In this document: positions 40,309 through 51,120 of the stretch, piece after piece
Numbering within the stretch: position 1 is the stretch's first letter
Layout: every line of letters begins with the position of its first letter
DNA from: Prevotella ihumii
GTDB lineage: Bacteria; Bacteroidota; Bacteroidia; Bacteroidales; Bacteroidaceae
Assembly (NCBI RefSeq): GCF_900155655.1
Contig: NZ_LT706987.1
Coordinates: 111,466 to 166,370 of the forward strand
Length of the DNA: 54,905 nt
Direction of reading: 5' to 3'
The notes under the pieces: model-generated
What the model saw: only the letters and a program-made list of their open reading frames with translations
Told to the model about the DNA's origin: nothing
The model's database searches: none
Position numbers and translations under genes: made by a program

Positions 40309-42366
40309 ATGCGTTATATTAAGAAGACTCTTTTTCTGTTCGCTTTCTGTATTTACGCCCTTATTGGAATGGCACAACAGAAATCGACATCCAATATCAG
40401 AACCCGTGCAGAAATACATTCTGACCGTATTCTCTTGCGTTGGATTCCAAGTGATGCGAAAAGTTGGGATTTGCTTAATCAATATGGTGTTCGTTTGGAG
40501 CGTTTGACAGTATCACGTTCTGGTGTCGTATTGGATAAACCTGAGTTGAAAGTTCTTTCGGAAAGGTTGAAACCAGAAGCGACAGATACATTAAAACGGA
40601 TTGCAGCACAATATCCGATGGGAGCAGTCATTGCACAGGCTGTCTTTGGGGAAGACTTTGAAGTCAGTTTGGGTAATAATCCTATATCTAAGGCCATTTC
40701 CCTTGATGAAATGCGGCAGCAACGCTATTTATTTTCTCTTTATGCCGCGGATCTCTGTTTCCCAATGGCTAAGGAAATCGGCTGGGGATGGGAGGATAAG
40801 GATATAAAAAATGGTGAACGGTACTTGTACCGTATTACTCCTCTTGTACCTAAGGGAAAGTATCAAATAGGGCAAGGGTCTGTTTTTACCATTGTCGGTG
40901 ATACAGCTAAACTAATTCGTCCCGTCGGATTGTCTGCCCGTTTTAGCGAAGCCGGGGCTTTTTTATCGTGGGATTATAATACGCTATCCTATCTTTATTC
41001 TTCTTATTTTATTGAGAAGAGCGAGGATGGTAAGATTTTTAAGCCAATTTCAGACTTGCCCGTTACACGCATTGCAGATGTGGATAAGAATCCTTATGCT
41101 CCGATTACCTATTTGGATAGTATCCCTGAAGGGGAGACCATATATTATAGGGTTGTTGGCGTAACGCCTTTCGGCAGTAAGGGGGCGTACAGTGATATTG
41201 TTTCCGGGATTGCTTATCCTGCTTTGAAGGCTATACCGATGATAACAAGTTCCTCATTTGACAGGAACGGTGGAGCAGACATATCTTGGCAGTTTGATGG
41301 TGCATCACAGGAGTTAATCAAAGGCTTTAATGTTCTTCATTCTACTGACGACAAGGATTATACCATTCTTATCGGCAACCTCAATCCACAGCAGCGGAAT
41401 TATCATATAACGAATATTGGAAGGCATATCTATTATAAAATTGAGGCAGAAGCCAAGCAAGGTGCTTCTACCCGTTCTTTACCGGTACTTATCCAGCCCG
41501 TGGACAGTGTGCCGCCGGGAATACCACAAGGTTTATCTGCACAAATAGACAGTCTCGGTGCCGTGCATTTGTCATGGAAGCCCAATTCTGATGCTGATAT
41601 TTATGGTTATCGGCTATATCGCGGACAAACAAAGGGAGAGGAACTGATTCCCATTACGGATTTAGCCATCCGTGAAACAGCCTATACGGACAGTATAAAC
41701 CTTGACAACCTAAATAATAAAGTTTATTATGCTTTAACAGCCCTTGATGAACGATATAACCAGTCTGACCTGAGTGAGACGATAGAGGTTGTTAAGCCAA
41801 ATGTTATTCCCCCAACGTCACCTGTAATTGTCAGATGGACTGCAGAGGAAGGGAGGAACATTATTGAATGGGCCCAAGATGAAAATCCCTATCTTGCCGG
41901 ATTTATTGTGGTACGTACTGATGTGGAGGACAGAACTCGTCTTGTTGCTCGGCGTGTTGAGAGTCCCATAAGTATGAGGTATGAAGATTATGACATTGAA
42001 TCAGGGAAAAGTTATCTCTATCAGGTGATTGCTTATACCTCTAATCGGTTACGTTCTCACTTATCCAATCCTATAATATTGAAATCTAAGATGCAAGGGA
42101 TGGACAATGATTCGATTAAATTCGACTTGGAAGCCTTGCCAGAAGGTATTGCTATCAAATGGGATATACACTATAAGGATTTGATGTCCGTAGCATTATA
42201 TAAGTTAGACGATTCCAAGACAAAATACCTTTATAGAGAGAATCTACCAGCTTTAGGAGAATTTGTAGATAAAGAAATCTTACAAGGAAAAGAGAATGAA
42301 TATATCTTAGTTGTTAAAGCAAAGGGGATACACCCTATAACATGTAAAAAAGGAATTAAAATATGA
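40309..42366 (+). CDS. exported fibronectin type III repeat protein
   Basis: A 685-residue protein with a signal peptide (cleavage near GMAQQ). After an N-terminal domain (about 30-200) come four FN3-like domains (about 205-300, 305-395, 400-495, 500-590), recognisable from YYRVVG, YGYRLYRG and YLYQVIAYT segments that form the FN3 strands. Such proteins act as surface scaffolds or ligand binders. It starts two bases after the previous gene and overlaps the next by four (ATGA), so the three are translated together. Confidence 0.75.
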   Translation: MRYIKKTLFLFAFCIYALIGMAQQKSTSNIRTRAEIHSDRILLRWIPSDAKSWDLLNQYGVRLERLTVSRSGVVLDKPELKVLSERLKPEATDTLKRIAAQYPMGAVIAQAVFGEDFEVSLGNNPISKAISLDEMRQQRYLFSLYAADLCFPMAKEIGWGWEDKDIKNGERYLYRITPLVPKGKYQIGQGSVFTIVGDTAKLIRPVGLSARFSEAGAFLSWDYNTLSYLYSSYFIEKSEDGKIFKPISDLPVTRIADVDKNPYAPITYLDSIPEGETIYYRVVGVTPFGSKGAYSDIVSGIAYPALKAIPMITSSSFDRNGGADISWQFDGASQELIKGFNVLHSTDDKDYTILIGNLNPQQRNYHITNIGRHIYYKIEAEAKQGASTRSLPVLIQPVDSVPPGIPQGLSAQIDSLGAVHLSWKPNSDADIYGYRLYRGQTKGEELIPITDLAIRETAYTDSINLDNLNNKVYYALTALDERYNQSDLSETIEVVKPNVIPPTSPVIVRWTAEEGRNIIEWAQDENPYLAGFIVVRTDVEDRTRLVARRVESPISMRYEDYDIESGKSYLYQVIAYTSNRLRSHLSNPIILKSKMQGMDNDSIKFDLEALPEGIAIKWDIHYKDLMSVALYKLDDSKTKYLYRENLPALGEFVDKEILQGKENEYILVVKAKGIHPITCKKGIKI

Positions 42367-45300
42367 CAAGAAAGGTTCTAAATGTCCTCTTGCTATTCAT
42401 CTGTTCAGAATGCATGGCACAGAGATATCTCGTTGAATATGATGTGGAATTTTTCCTTAACAGAGATGGACTCCGTTATTATAATACACTTTACTATACC
42501 ACTAGTAATAATGTTACTAGAACAATGCCACAATTTGAATTCTATCAACTGAGAGATAGTTATTTGAGAGTTCAAGGACATATAGAAATACCTGCTTCTG
42601 ATGGTCCTATTAATCATCTGTGGATAAGGAATTTTTACCAGAAAAGAACAGTTGGGTGGAATTCTAACGAGGATTATCACAAGCCAATTGATTTTTTTAA
42701 AAGTTCATCTAATCAGACAGAGTTTTCTTTGTCAAATCTATATTGGGGGGCTCTTACACATAAAGGCTCTCATGTTACAACTCATAAGTTTATCGCCTAT
42801 CCTGAATTACTTTTTATTGGTGCACAGCCTACCTTGTTGCCTAGCAAGGAAAAGGTCCTTATCACAAATACAGCCGGTTTTCCACATTCTGCATACAAAT
42901 GGCAATATTCTACAGATGGTGCCCAAACTTGGATTAATGTTCCTTCCTCAGTTATTAATTCCTCACCTAATGGTTCTCTAAAAATTAGTGGAACAGATTT
43001 GATGAGTGAAAGTGCATTCCAGCAGCTTGCAGCTCAAGGAAGACCTGTTTTATTTCGAATATTCAATCCGGTAAAGTCTAGTGAAGTGATAAGTTTACAG
43101 GCTGCTTTATCATCTCCTACTGTTTTATCTCATGAAGTTGTCCTCGAAAGATGCCACCAGTCAGGTGATGCAATAATTAAGATGACATTAGATCGCCCTT
43201 TGCTTTCGGGAGAAGTTTTGAGTTGTTTCATAAATGGTCAGTCTATCGGAAATGCTGGTAATGTAACTTTAGATAGTAACAATAGTTTTTACCTTGGAGG
43301 ATATAATTCTGGGACTTATGCCATATCCTTTAAGGGGAGCTATAATGGCAATAATACTTATACAGGTGATACTCGACATAAGTTTACGGCTATAATAGCA
43401 GAACGTCCAGCCATCACTCATTCTTTCACCCAAAAGAATGTTAGTTGTTTTTCCGGTCATGATGGAGAGATTGCATTGGCGGCATCTGGTGGAACAGGGA
43501 ATTTCACCGCTACACTTACAGATGCCGGCGGTTCTGTTGTGCAGACACAAACATTCAATACGGGCAATGTAAGTTTCAAACGGTTATCAGCTGGCAATTA
43601 TACTTTGCGTGTGCAGGACAGCAATGGTTGTGTTGCCAAGACATCATCAGGAGAAGAACTTATCCACCAAGTGATACTTACAGAGCCAAATGAGGCTGTT
43701 AGTATTACAGAAAAGAGCAAAACTAGTCCTTTGGCCTATCAATCTTCCGATGGGGCTGTTCAAATAGCTGTTTCCGGCGGTACACCTTCCGCTTCCGGAT
43801 ATACAGTACATTTTGTGCGGAAAAGCGATGGTCAAGTCTTTACACCAACAGATTCGCATTCGGATGGTAGCCAATACATCTATACCCTTCGTAATATTCC
43901 TCGTGGCGAATATACAGCTATAGCTGAAGACATGAGATTTGCCCTGTTAGGGAATGAAGACAAACAGGTTCCCTGTGGCTGCCATGCACAATTAGCGATA
44001 ACACTTTCTGCACCGCCTCTTTTAACTGTAGAGGTTGAAGAGACACATTTTATCAGCTGTCATGGTGATAGTGATGGAGAATTGACTGCTCATGGAAAAG
44101 GAGGTAAGCCTATTATTTCCGCACAGCTCCCCTATACGTATACTTGGTATAAAATATCGGGAAGTACAAAAGAACAACTTCCGCTGCAGATAGACAGTGT
44201 TGCCCATAATCTTTCAACGGGACAATATCAAGTTAAAATTACAGACAGCAATGGTATATCTGTAGAGTCAGCTGTGTTTGAACTTAAACAGCCGGACTTG
44301 TTGTCACTGTCATTTACAACACGCCCACCTTCATGTAGCGGAGGAGCAGGACTTATTTCAACAACCGTAACCGGTGGTACGGCTCCCTATACTTATGAAT
44401 GGAACAAGGAAGGAGCAACGGAAGCAAATCTCACCATCAATGAAGCAGGCAGCTTTTTTGTCAGAGTTGTAGACAGTCGCGGCTGTTCCATTACCGGGAA
44501 TGTCGAGGTAACAACTCCTGAAGCCATTTCTATCAAACCAACGATTACCAATCCGACTTGTTACGGTGCAGACAATGGTGCAATATCTCTTGAACTGTCA
44601 GGAGGTACGGCTCCTTATACCATACATTGGGAAGATGACAATACCCTATCTACACCTAATCGGGAACATCTCAAAGCAGGAGAGTACGTAGCTGTCGTCA
44701 GCGACCAAGCCGGATGTTCCCTTCATTATCGTGTTGTCTTGGAACAACCGGAAAAGATGACAGTAAAACTTAGTAGCGGGTTTACACTTTGCCATGAGCA
44801 ATCACGTAAAATAACAGCCATACCGAGCGAAGAAAATGTCACCTATCAATGGTTGCATGACGGACAACCCCTAACAGAAACCGGCAAGGAACTTATAGTA
44901 AGTAAAGCCGGTCATTATCGAGTTGTTATTACGAATGAGAAAGGTTGTACGGCAACATCTGAGGTTGAAATCAAAGCCAGTAACACAGAACTGCCTTTGG
45001 ATATAACCATACCGTCATCAGTCACAGCCGGTTCCCCTATCCATGCTGTCAACATCAGCCGTATAAGGGCTGACAAATTAGAATGGTCCTTGCCCGACAA
45101 TGCTGTTATTACAAGCAAGTCCAACGAAGGCGTTGTCTTTACCATTCCAACACCCGGTATCTATGAAGTGACACTCACAGGATATTTGGGTGACTGTTCT
45201 ACGGTTGTCAGCCAAAGATTAGAAGTTCTTGGCGAAGGAGGAGTAGTTCTGCCCGATGGAAAAGGAGATGCGATCAAACAGTTTTTGATTAGTCCTAATC

Positions 45301-45527
45301 CGACTACAGGGGATTTTAAAGTATATGTTGAACTCAAAGAACCAAGGGACTTTACTCTTAGGCTCCTCTCTCCGACATCTGTTGAAATGGATAAAAAGGA
45401 GATTAAAAACATCCAAAAGCAGACTTTTGAGTATGAATTGCGTGGCGATACGGAAGGAGTATTCAAAGTGGAGCTGTCTGTTGGAAACGAGAAATCCACG
45501 CTTAGAATCACGAAAAAAAGAAAATAA
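42363..45527 (+). CDS. SprB-repeat protein with T9SS type A sorting domain
   Basis: A 1054-residue secreted protein. It has a short signal peptide (ECMAQR), a region of about 330 residues, then at least four SprB-type repeats near residues 358, 561, 655 and 730 (each with the pattern C.G..DG.I...GGT..Y). The C-terminus (about 975-1054) is a type IX sorting domain starting LISPNPTTGDFKVYVEL and ending in a beta-rich segment and a basic tail. It should be exported to the cell surface by the T9SS. SprB is a large gliding adhesin in flavobacteria; this protein shares the repeat type only. It supports that the host possesses T9SS. Confidence 0.85.
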   Translation: MTRKVLNVLLLFICSECMAQRYLVEYDVEFFLNRDGLRYYNTLYYTTSNNVTRTMPQFEFYQLRDSYLRVQGHIEIPASDGPINHLWIRNFYQKRTVGWNSNEDYHKPIDFFKSSSNQTEFSLSNLYWGALTHKGSHVTTHKFIAYPELLFIGAQPTLLPSKEKVLITNTAGFPHSAYKWQYSTDGAQTWINVPSSVINSSPNGSLKISGTDLMSESAFQQLAAQGRPVLFRIFNPVKSSEVISLQAALSSPTVLSHEVVLERCHQSGDAIIKMTLDRPLLSGEVLSCFINGQSIGNAGNVTLDSNNSFYLGGYNSGTYAISFKGSYNGNNTYTGDTRHKFTAIIAERPAITHSFTQKNVSCFSGHDGEIALAASGGTGNFTATLTDAGGSVVQTQTFNTGNVSFKRLSAGNYTLRVQDSNGCVAKTSSGEELIHQVILTEPNEAVSITEKSKTSPLAYQSSDGAVQIAVSGGTPSASGYTVHFVRKSDGQVFTPTDSHSDGSQYIYTLRNIPRGEYTAIAEDMRFALLGNEDKQVPCGCHAQLAITLSAPPLLTVEVEETHFISCHGDSDGELTAHGKGGKPIISAQLPYTYTWYKISGSTKEQLPLQIDSVAHNLSTGQYQVKITDSNGISVESAVFELKQPDLLSLSFTTRPPSCSGGAGLISTTVTGGTAPYTYEWNKEGATEANLTINEAGSFFVRVVDSRGCSITGNVEVTTPEAISIKPTITNPTCYGADNGAISLELSGGTAPYTIHWEDDNTLSTPNREHLKAGEYVAVVSDQAGCSLHYRVVLEQPEKMTVKLSSGFTLCHEQSRKITAIPSEENVTYQWLHDGQPLTETGKELIVSKAGHYRVVITNEKGCTATSEVEIKASNTELPLDITIPSSVTAGSPIHAVNISRIRADKLEWSLPDNAVITSKSNEGVVFTIPTPGIYEVTLTGYLGDCSTVVSQRLEVLGEGGVVLPDGKGDAIKQFLISPNPTTGDFKVYVELKEPRDFTLRLLSPTSVEMDKKEIKNIQKQTFEYELRGDTEGVFKVELSVGNEKSTLRITKKRK

Positions 45528-45560
45528 CAATTGATAGGACTCATGATAAAAGCAGGTCAT

Positions 45561-48500
45561 ATGAACAGACAATATATCCATTTCTATTGGCGTTTTAAGG
45601 TTTTATTGATTTTCCTCATCCTTTGTTGGGCAGGAAAGCAGCAGGGGTATGCCCAGTACTATCCAATCCATGCTACCGTTCAATGGCCGTCTCCTCAAAG
45701 TCCTTACTTGTCGGATTATTATAGTGGGAGCCGTGACAGGCTGATCGTCAATCTGCTCAACCGCGACCTACAGCAACCCCTGCTCTTTGCCAGACTACGC
45801 ATCAGGATTAAGAGTACAGGTTTTCTTGCCACCAGCCGTGAGGAAATCAACTACCCGATGTTGGAACTCAGTGCAAATGTCCCGACCCGCCTGACTAATA
45901 TAGACCTGTCCCCCTATCTTCAACCACAGAACCTACAGATTAACGGCAGGCTGCATAACGGTCAGTTACCCACGGGATATACGGAATTCTCCGTGCAAGT
46001 GGTAGACTATTATACCGGACGAACGCTTTCTGATTGGCATACGGGACGTTCCTATTTGGATGTGAAGAAACCTCCGATTCTCAACTTTCCTGAAAAGGAT
46101 GCCCAAATTGGAGTCACAGAGCCGCTCTATATTCGTTTCCAATGGATGCCCCGTCATCAGGGACTTGCAGGCACGGAGTATGAGTTTGTGCTCAAAGAGC
46201 TTCCTAATAATGGAGCTGCTCCGCAGTCCGCCTTTGCCTACGGCAATGAGATCTATCGTGTTCGTACGCGTAATACGACGTTGAACTATACCCATCTTGA
46301 CCCCGTTCTCTTCCCAAACCGTTGCTATGCATGGCAGGTGCAGGCCATCGCCCGTGACGGTGTTGATGAAGTGGGTATGTTTGAAAACGGCGGTTATAGT
46401 GAAATCAACTGGTTCTATCTTAATGACAACTGTCAGGCACCGACGGGTTTGAGAGCCCTTCCCCGTTTTGCCAAGGTGGACCTTTCATGGAACAAAGTTA
46501 TAGGAACCACTGGCTACATTGTGGAATGTCGCCCCAAGACCAAGTTCAATACTTATGAATGGAGCAGAACCCGGATAGCAGGTGAACACCTTACACTGTC
46601 CCAATTGAAATTAGGTTGGACATACGAATGGCGTGTGGGGACGCTTTGTACGGATGACCGTCCGGTATTCTCTGGCGTCAGTGAGTTTACACTCAGCAAA
46701 CAGAATGAAGAGTTGCTGGCTGACTGTGGAAAGGAACCAGTGAGGAAAGACCTGTCACAAGAGCCAAACTTACGGATAAAGGCCGGAGACATCGTTACTA
46801 TCGGCGGTGATTATCCCATGACCATTACCGAAGTTGTCCCCTTAGGAGACGGCTGGTATTCTGGACGTGGCAAGACCCGACTGAAAACCATTATCGATGC
46901 TCCCGTTGCACTTCGTTTCGACCGTCTACGCATCAATGTGGATAACTTCCAGATAGACGGTACGGTAGAAGCGTCCTACGATGAGAAGAAGGGGAAGATA
47001 GCTAACCTTGATTATGTTGATGATGGCGGTAAGGATATAAAACCTGCTACTATCCGTATTCGTGAACATAAACTGGACTTTACGCTCCCCGATATACCAC
47101 AATTTGTATACAATCCCAAGACAGGAGAATTAGAAACAACCGATGCTGAGGGTAATCCACAGACTATCAAGATAGATGTGCCGGAAAATGCTTCGTATGA
47201 TAGTATTTTTCCTATGCTCGTTACTGACAACAAGGGAAATACCTATCAGATTAGCCCGTCAGAACAAAATACCGAAGGGACAGGCAATGATGTCGAAACG
47301 GGGAGAAAGGATGAAAAGATAGAACTTAATTGTGAACGTGTGGATCGTGTTGGTGATTTCAATACGGAATCTCTGTCAAGCAAGTATGGCTATATACACT
47401 TTGAACGCGGAGAGGGAAAATATGCCTTTGATGATGGTCAGGAGAAGTGGTACAAGAAGAGTGTCAAGGTGGATCGTTTCTACAAGCCGTTTGCAAAGGG
47501 GTATATTGCACCTTGGAAACTTGTCCCGACAGGAGAGAATGATGTTGTTACGGCGAAGTATGATGGGCTGAAGAATATTGACCTGAAGAAAGTTCATTTT
47601 GTTTCCGATCCGATTTCTGCTGCATTACCTGCACAACTCAACGAAGCAGAGCAGACATGGACGATTAGTCTCCGTTCTGTATCGGCCGGTTCCGGTTACG
47701 ATGTTTTTGCTGTTTACGAAGGAGTAGCCATCGGCAAACTCCGCGTGGTAAGCTATGCCAATCAGCAGCACAAGGTAACCCTTGTTCCGATAAACAAAGT
47801 TAGGTTAGATAAAACAACTATTGAGCAGGGCCTCAATGCCATTTATAATCCTGTTGGCGTGCAGTTCACCGTGAATGTGGATGAGCGCATGCGTGGCAAT
47901 TATGACTGGGAAACAAAAACAGAGAAAGACAGTCTGTTGGGTGTCGTCGGTAAGTCTTTTTTGGGCTATGACAAGGAACTCAAAGAGACTCCAGAGATGC
48001 TCAATCTGCAGAAGACTTACCAGCAGGAAGCAGGGACACTTGACGGCGTCTACCTATTTGTTCTAAATGGAGCCAAGGGACTTAAAGGACAGAATAAGGG
48101 CTTGTTGGGTGAAATGCCTCGTAAGAGTCGATTTGGGTATATCTTTGCAGGCAACAGCCCCAATACAGAAGGAATAGTTCATACCATGGCTCATGAAATA
48201 GGTCATGGTATCTTTACCTTGCAGCATACTTTTGATAGCGAGTATGGGAAAGATACACAAGGAGAGACTAATAATCTCCTTGATTATCCCAGTAATCATC
48301 TTGATTATAAGGAGAAAACAGAACTCGTCGCCTTCCAATGGAATGTTATGGCAAGTCCTGCCATATTCACAGCTATGGATAAGGCTAAAGATGGAGAAAT
48401 TAATTTAAAAAAAGGAGAATATCTTGGATTTACGCCTGATGGGCGAGTTATACAAAAACGTCCAAAGGAATATGCAGGAATATTTGACAATGATACATCT

Positions 48501-50723
48501 TATTTCATCTATAAGTTTAAAGATAAGAATGGTAGTTTCTACACATGGACAGGGAAAAACTATACTAATGACAAAGGGGAAACTTTTGAGGTTCCAGACA
48601 TACCTGTGACAGGGAAGGTCGCAGTTTGGGCTAATTCAAAAAATCCAGATTGTTATGTTTGGTATAAATTCATACATGTAAAAAATTACACATCTAAGGA
48701 TTTTGATAAGATAAAAAAACAAATAAATGTTAGTACCACAGATGAATGGATAGCTGATTACGTATCTGGTGCTAAACCTGATTGTATAGAAAAAGCAACA
48801 GAAGAGAAGTCTCATGGAATACTGCTATCCAGCATTAATATAGGTGAAGATAATAAAAAAAATACCATTGATTGTAATGGAAATCAAAATCAGTTAGACC
48901 TTTTAAAACCCTTACTTGATAAAGTAAATAAGGTAACGTCATCTTGTAGTGCATCTGAAACCAATAAAATATTAGAAGAAAATTATTCTCCTTGCTTATT
49001 TGAGCATATTGGTATTGAGAAAAGGATAGTAATATTAAATAATCTACTATCTGGTGATGACAGCAATTGGGAATTCAGTGGCGACTTCAATATAGGAGAC
49101 CGTTTTTTTCTTGACCATTTAGTAAATTCTACGCCAGAGAAAGATAGGGTCCGTTTGCTCAAAGACGGATTTATGGCCAATAATTACAAATGGCTTGAAA
49201 TTCTATGGAATAATTCCACTGGCTTTTGGAATAATGATGTTACTACATCTGACATAATACCATTAATTGGTGATTTAAGCGAATGGGTTAAGAATTATTA
49301 TAACCAGTTATCTATTCCCATTACAACAAAGACTATTGATGGTATTGGCGTACCTGGATTTTCTTCTTACGAATATCCAGTCGCATCAGTTAATCCAATA
49401 TGCCTTGGCGTACCTAATGATGGAAGTACAGCATTCTATACGACGAATATTGCCAATCTGCCATACGCACTGGAGATATACAAGAAGCCGAATATCACCA
49501 TCTCTGATGGAAAATTCCATTTTGTACAGCACTTCTTAGGAAGATTGCAAGGACAGGTCTTAACACAAGAAGGAAAGACTGTCCTCCAAGAAATAGTCCA
49601 AGATAGAGATCTTAGTGTTTCTCCGTTCGAGCCTGTTGTATTAATAGCATCACGAAACTATAGTGAGCTTGGCATTGTTAGCGGAAAGGAATATATCGTA
49701 CCTGCTTTTGTTGCCGCGATTTATCAGCAGAGTCTGAATGACAATGCGAGTCAACAGACATTAAGAAGTATCTGCAACAGTATAGCCATAACTGCGGCTG
49801 TACTTACAACTCCATATACAGCAGGTGGTTCATGGGCGGCATACACAACTGTTGCCGCAGGTTTTGTGGCTGGCATCGATGAAGCTATAAAAAATGGAAG
49901 ACTTCAACTTGGGAAAAGTGACGAATACGATTCTAAATATGCAAGTTTTTATGATGCCTGGAATGTATTATATAACACAACACTCGCAATAGATGCACTT
50001 GTCAATGTTCCGCAGGTAATACGTTCCATCAGAAGTTTCGACCTGATAATTTCCACAAAAAATGTCTATCAGAATGCAAAGACTTCAAAACTGGCAGCTA
50101 AGTTCGAAGGGTTATGGAAGAGTGGGAAGACTTCTATAAATATTAACGAGATACAAGGCCAGGCCAGAAAAATTGCCATTGCAAAATATGGCAAAGAAGC
50201 AGAACAACTTATTTACGTTAAGTTTAAGGAATATGGTGGCGCTGCAGCAGAAATTATATCATATTATGGACAAGAAGGTATCAATGCCCTTAAAAAGGTG
50301 AACAACATTCAAGGTGCAGCTTCTGAACTGATTAAAGGAAAAATTGGGTATCGACATATTAGTTCCGATGTCAAATATCTCGATAATTTGAAAAAGACTG
50401 GAGTCATTCCCGAACAAATAGGAAATAACCAAACTTATTTTTCTTTAGATAAGATAGAAAACTCTGATGATGCGATAGATTACATGCAACTAAATGGAAG
50501 AAAGACAGATGCTGTTTGGAGATTAGAATTTAATGCGAACCAATTATTAGGAAAAGCATTCTTTGCAAAAGGAAATTGGAATAAAAGCGAATATTTGGAA
50601 ATACTTGCACGTAGTTTTCCTAACTTTGGAAAAGGCGGAGCATCGCAATTTATAACACAATCTGAAATTAAATTAACTAAAATGGTTAATCTGAGAACAG
50701 GTGAAGTAATAACATTTAAATAA
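45561..50723 (+). CDS. TANFOR/FN3 protein with zincin and toxin-like C-terminus
   Basis: A 1720-residue protein from ATG 45561 (signal peptide ending GYAQ). Domains in order: TANFOR-like N-terminal domain (about 35-172; SPYLSDYYSGSRDRLIVNLLN), one FN3 domain (293-378), a long unassigned region, a metallopeptidase motif HEIGHGIFTLQH (878-889), a hydrophobic stretch (1405-1440) and a C-terminal domain from about residue 1595. That last domain begins YRHISSD, continues LKKTGVIPEQIG and TYFSLDKIEN, and ends with SQFITQSEI; the order fits ADP-ribosyltransferase-like toxins but is not proof. The next gene, one base away, is a small candidate immunity gene. I interpret it as a polymorphic toxin whose tip may be released by the zincin. 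Confidence 0.7.
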   Translation: MNRQYIHFYWRFKVLLIFLILCWAGKQQGYAQYYPIHATVQWPSPQSPYLSDYYSGSRDRLIVNLLNRDLQQPLLFARLRIRIKSTGFLATSREEINYPMLELSANVPTRLTNIDLSPYLQPQNLQINGRLHNGQLPTGYTEFSVQVVDYYTGRTLSDWHTGRSYLDVKKPPILNFPEKDAQIGVTEPLYIRFQWMPRHQGLAGTEYEFVLKELPNNGAAPQSAFAYGNEIYRVRTRNTTLNYTHLDPVLFPNRCYAWQVQAIARDGVDEVGMFENGGYSEINWFYLNDNCQAPTGLRALPRFAKVDLSWNKVIGTTGYIVECRPKTKFNTYEWSRTRIAGEHLTLSQLKLGWTYEWRVGTLCTDDRPVFSGVSEFTLSKQNEELLADCGKEPVRKDLSQEPNLRIKAGDIVTIGGDYPMTITEVVPLGDGWYSGRGKTRLKTIIDAPVALRFDRLRINVDNFQIDGTVEASYDEKKGKIANLDYVDDGGKDIKPATIRIREHKLDFTLPDIPQFVYNPKTGELETTDAEGNPQTIKIDVPENASYDSIFPMLVTDNKGNTYQISPSEQNTEGTGNDVETGRKDEKIELNCERVDRVGDFNTESLSSKYGYIHFERGEGKYAFDDGQEKWYKKSVKVDRFYKPFAKGYIAPWKLVPTGENDVVTAKYDGLKNIDLKKVHFVSDPISAALPAQLNEAEQTWTISLRSVSAGSGYDVFAVYEGVAIGKLRVVSYANQQHKVTLVPINKVRLDKTTIEQGLNAIYNPVGVQFTVNVDERMRGNYDWETKTEKDSLLGVVGKSFLGYDKELKETPEMLNLQKTYQQEAGTLDGVYLFVLNGAKGLKGQNKGLLGEMPRKSRFGYIFAGNSPNTEGIVHTMAHEIGHGIFTLQHTFDSEYGKDTQGETNNLLDYPSNHLDYKEKTELVAFQWNVMASPAIFTAMDKAKDGEINLKKGEYLGFTPDGRVIQKRPKEYAGIFDNDTSYFIYKFKDKNGSFYTWTGKNYTNDKGETFEVPDIPVTGKVAVWANSKNPDCYVWYKFIHVKNYTSKDFDKIKKQINVSTTDEWIADYVSGAKPDCIEKATEEKSHGILLSSINIGEDNKKNTIDCNGNQNQLDLLKPLLDKVNKVTSSCSASETNKILEENYSPCLFEHIGIEKRIVILNNLLSGDDSNWEFSGDFNIGDRFFLDHLVNSTPEKDRVRLLKDGFMANNYKWLEILWNNSTGFWNNDVTTSDIIPLIGDLSEWVKNYYNQLSIPITTKTIDGIGVPGFSSYEYPVASVNPICLGVPNDGSTAFYTTNIANLPYALEIYKKPNITISDGKFHFVQHFLGRLQGQVLTQEGKTVLQEIVQDRDLSVSPFEPVVLIASRNYSELGIVSGKEYIVPAFVAAIYQQSLNDNASQQTLRSICNSIAITAAVLTTPYTAGGSWAAYTTVAAGFVAGIDEAIKNGRLQLGKSDEYDSKYASFYDAWNVLYNTTLAIDALVNVPQVIRSIRSFDLIISTKNVYQNAKTSKLAAKFEGLWKSGKTSININEIQGQARKIAIAKYGKEAEQLIYVKFKEYGGAAAEIISYYGQEGINALKKVNNIQGAASELIKGKIGYRHISSDVKYLDNLKKTGVIPEQIGNNQTYFSLDKIENSDDAIDYMQLNGRKTDAVWRLEFNANQLLGKAFFAKGNWNKSEYLEILARSFPNFGKGGASQFITQSEIKLTKMVNLRTGEVITFK

Positions 50724-50724
50724 A

Positions 50725-50982
50725 ATGAAGAGAATAAAAATTGTTAGTTTATTGGCAACTTATATTTGTCATGATCCATTTGCATATAGCCCTATCTGTA
50801 CATGGGATAGCTTTCCTCCAATTATATATACAGAAAGGGAAAGAATACTTCCGGTATTAAAAGAATGGGAACATAAAGGATATTTAACTTTAATATATGA
50901 TGAGAAAATAGCCTTTATCCTTAACGTAGAAAAATTACCATCAAAAGAAAAACTAATAGAAGAAAGTCGTAATGTTAAATAA
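50725..50982 (+). CDS. small protein; candidate immunity protein
   Basis: An 85-residue protein with no signal for export that I can call with confidence and no known family. It has a hydrophobic N-terminus (IVSLLATYICHDPFAY) and a helix with ERERILPVLKEWEHKG. It starts one base after the stop of the toxin-like gene, the position of immunity genes in polymorphic toxin loci. Its role is inferred from position only. Confidence 0.5.
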   Translation: MKRIKIVSLLATYICHDPFAYSPICTWDSFPPIIYTERERILPVLKEWEHKGYLTLIYDEKIAFILNVEKLPSKEKLIEESRNVK

Positions 50983-51120
50983 AGAATTGTAGAAGTAGAA
51001 AAGGAATTAACGAAGAAAGTATGGAACTTTGCCTATAGCTGCTTTATTTGTTCAAAGACAAATCATAGATAGAAGATAACCTGCATGTTACATGGCATAA
51101 TAGAATATCAAATAAGGAAA
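50983..51120. other. gap inside the T9SS operon
   Basis: About 138 bases with no gene. It contains no clear TAnnTTTG promoter, so transcription probably continues through it; a weak internal promoter cannot be excluded. Confidence 0.3.
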
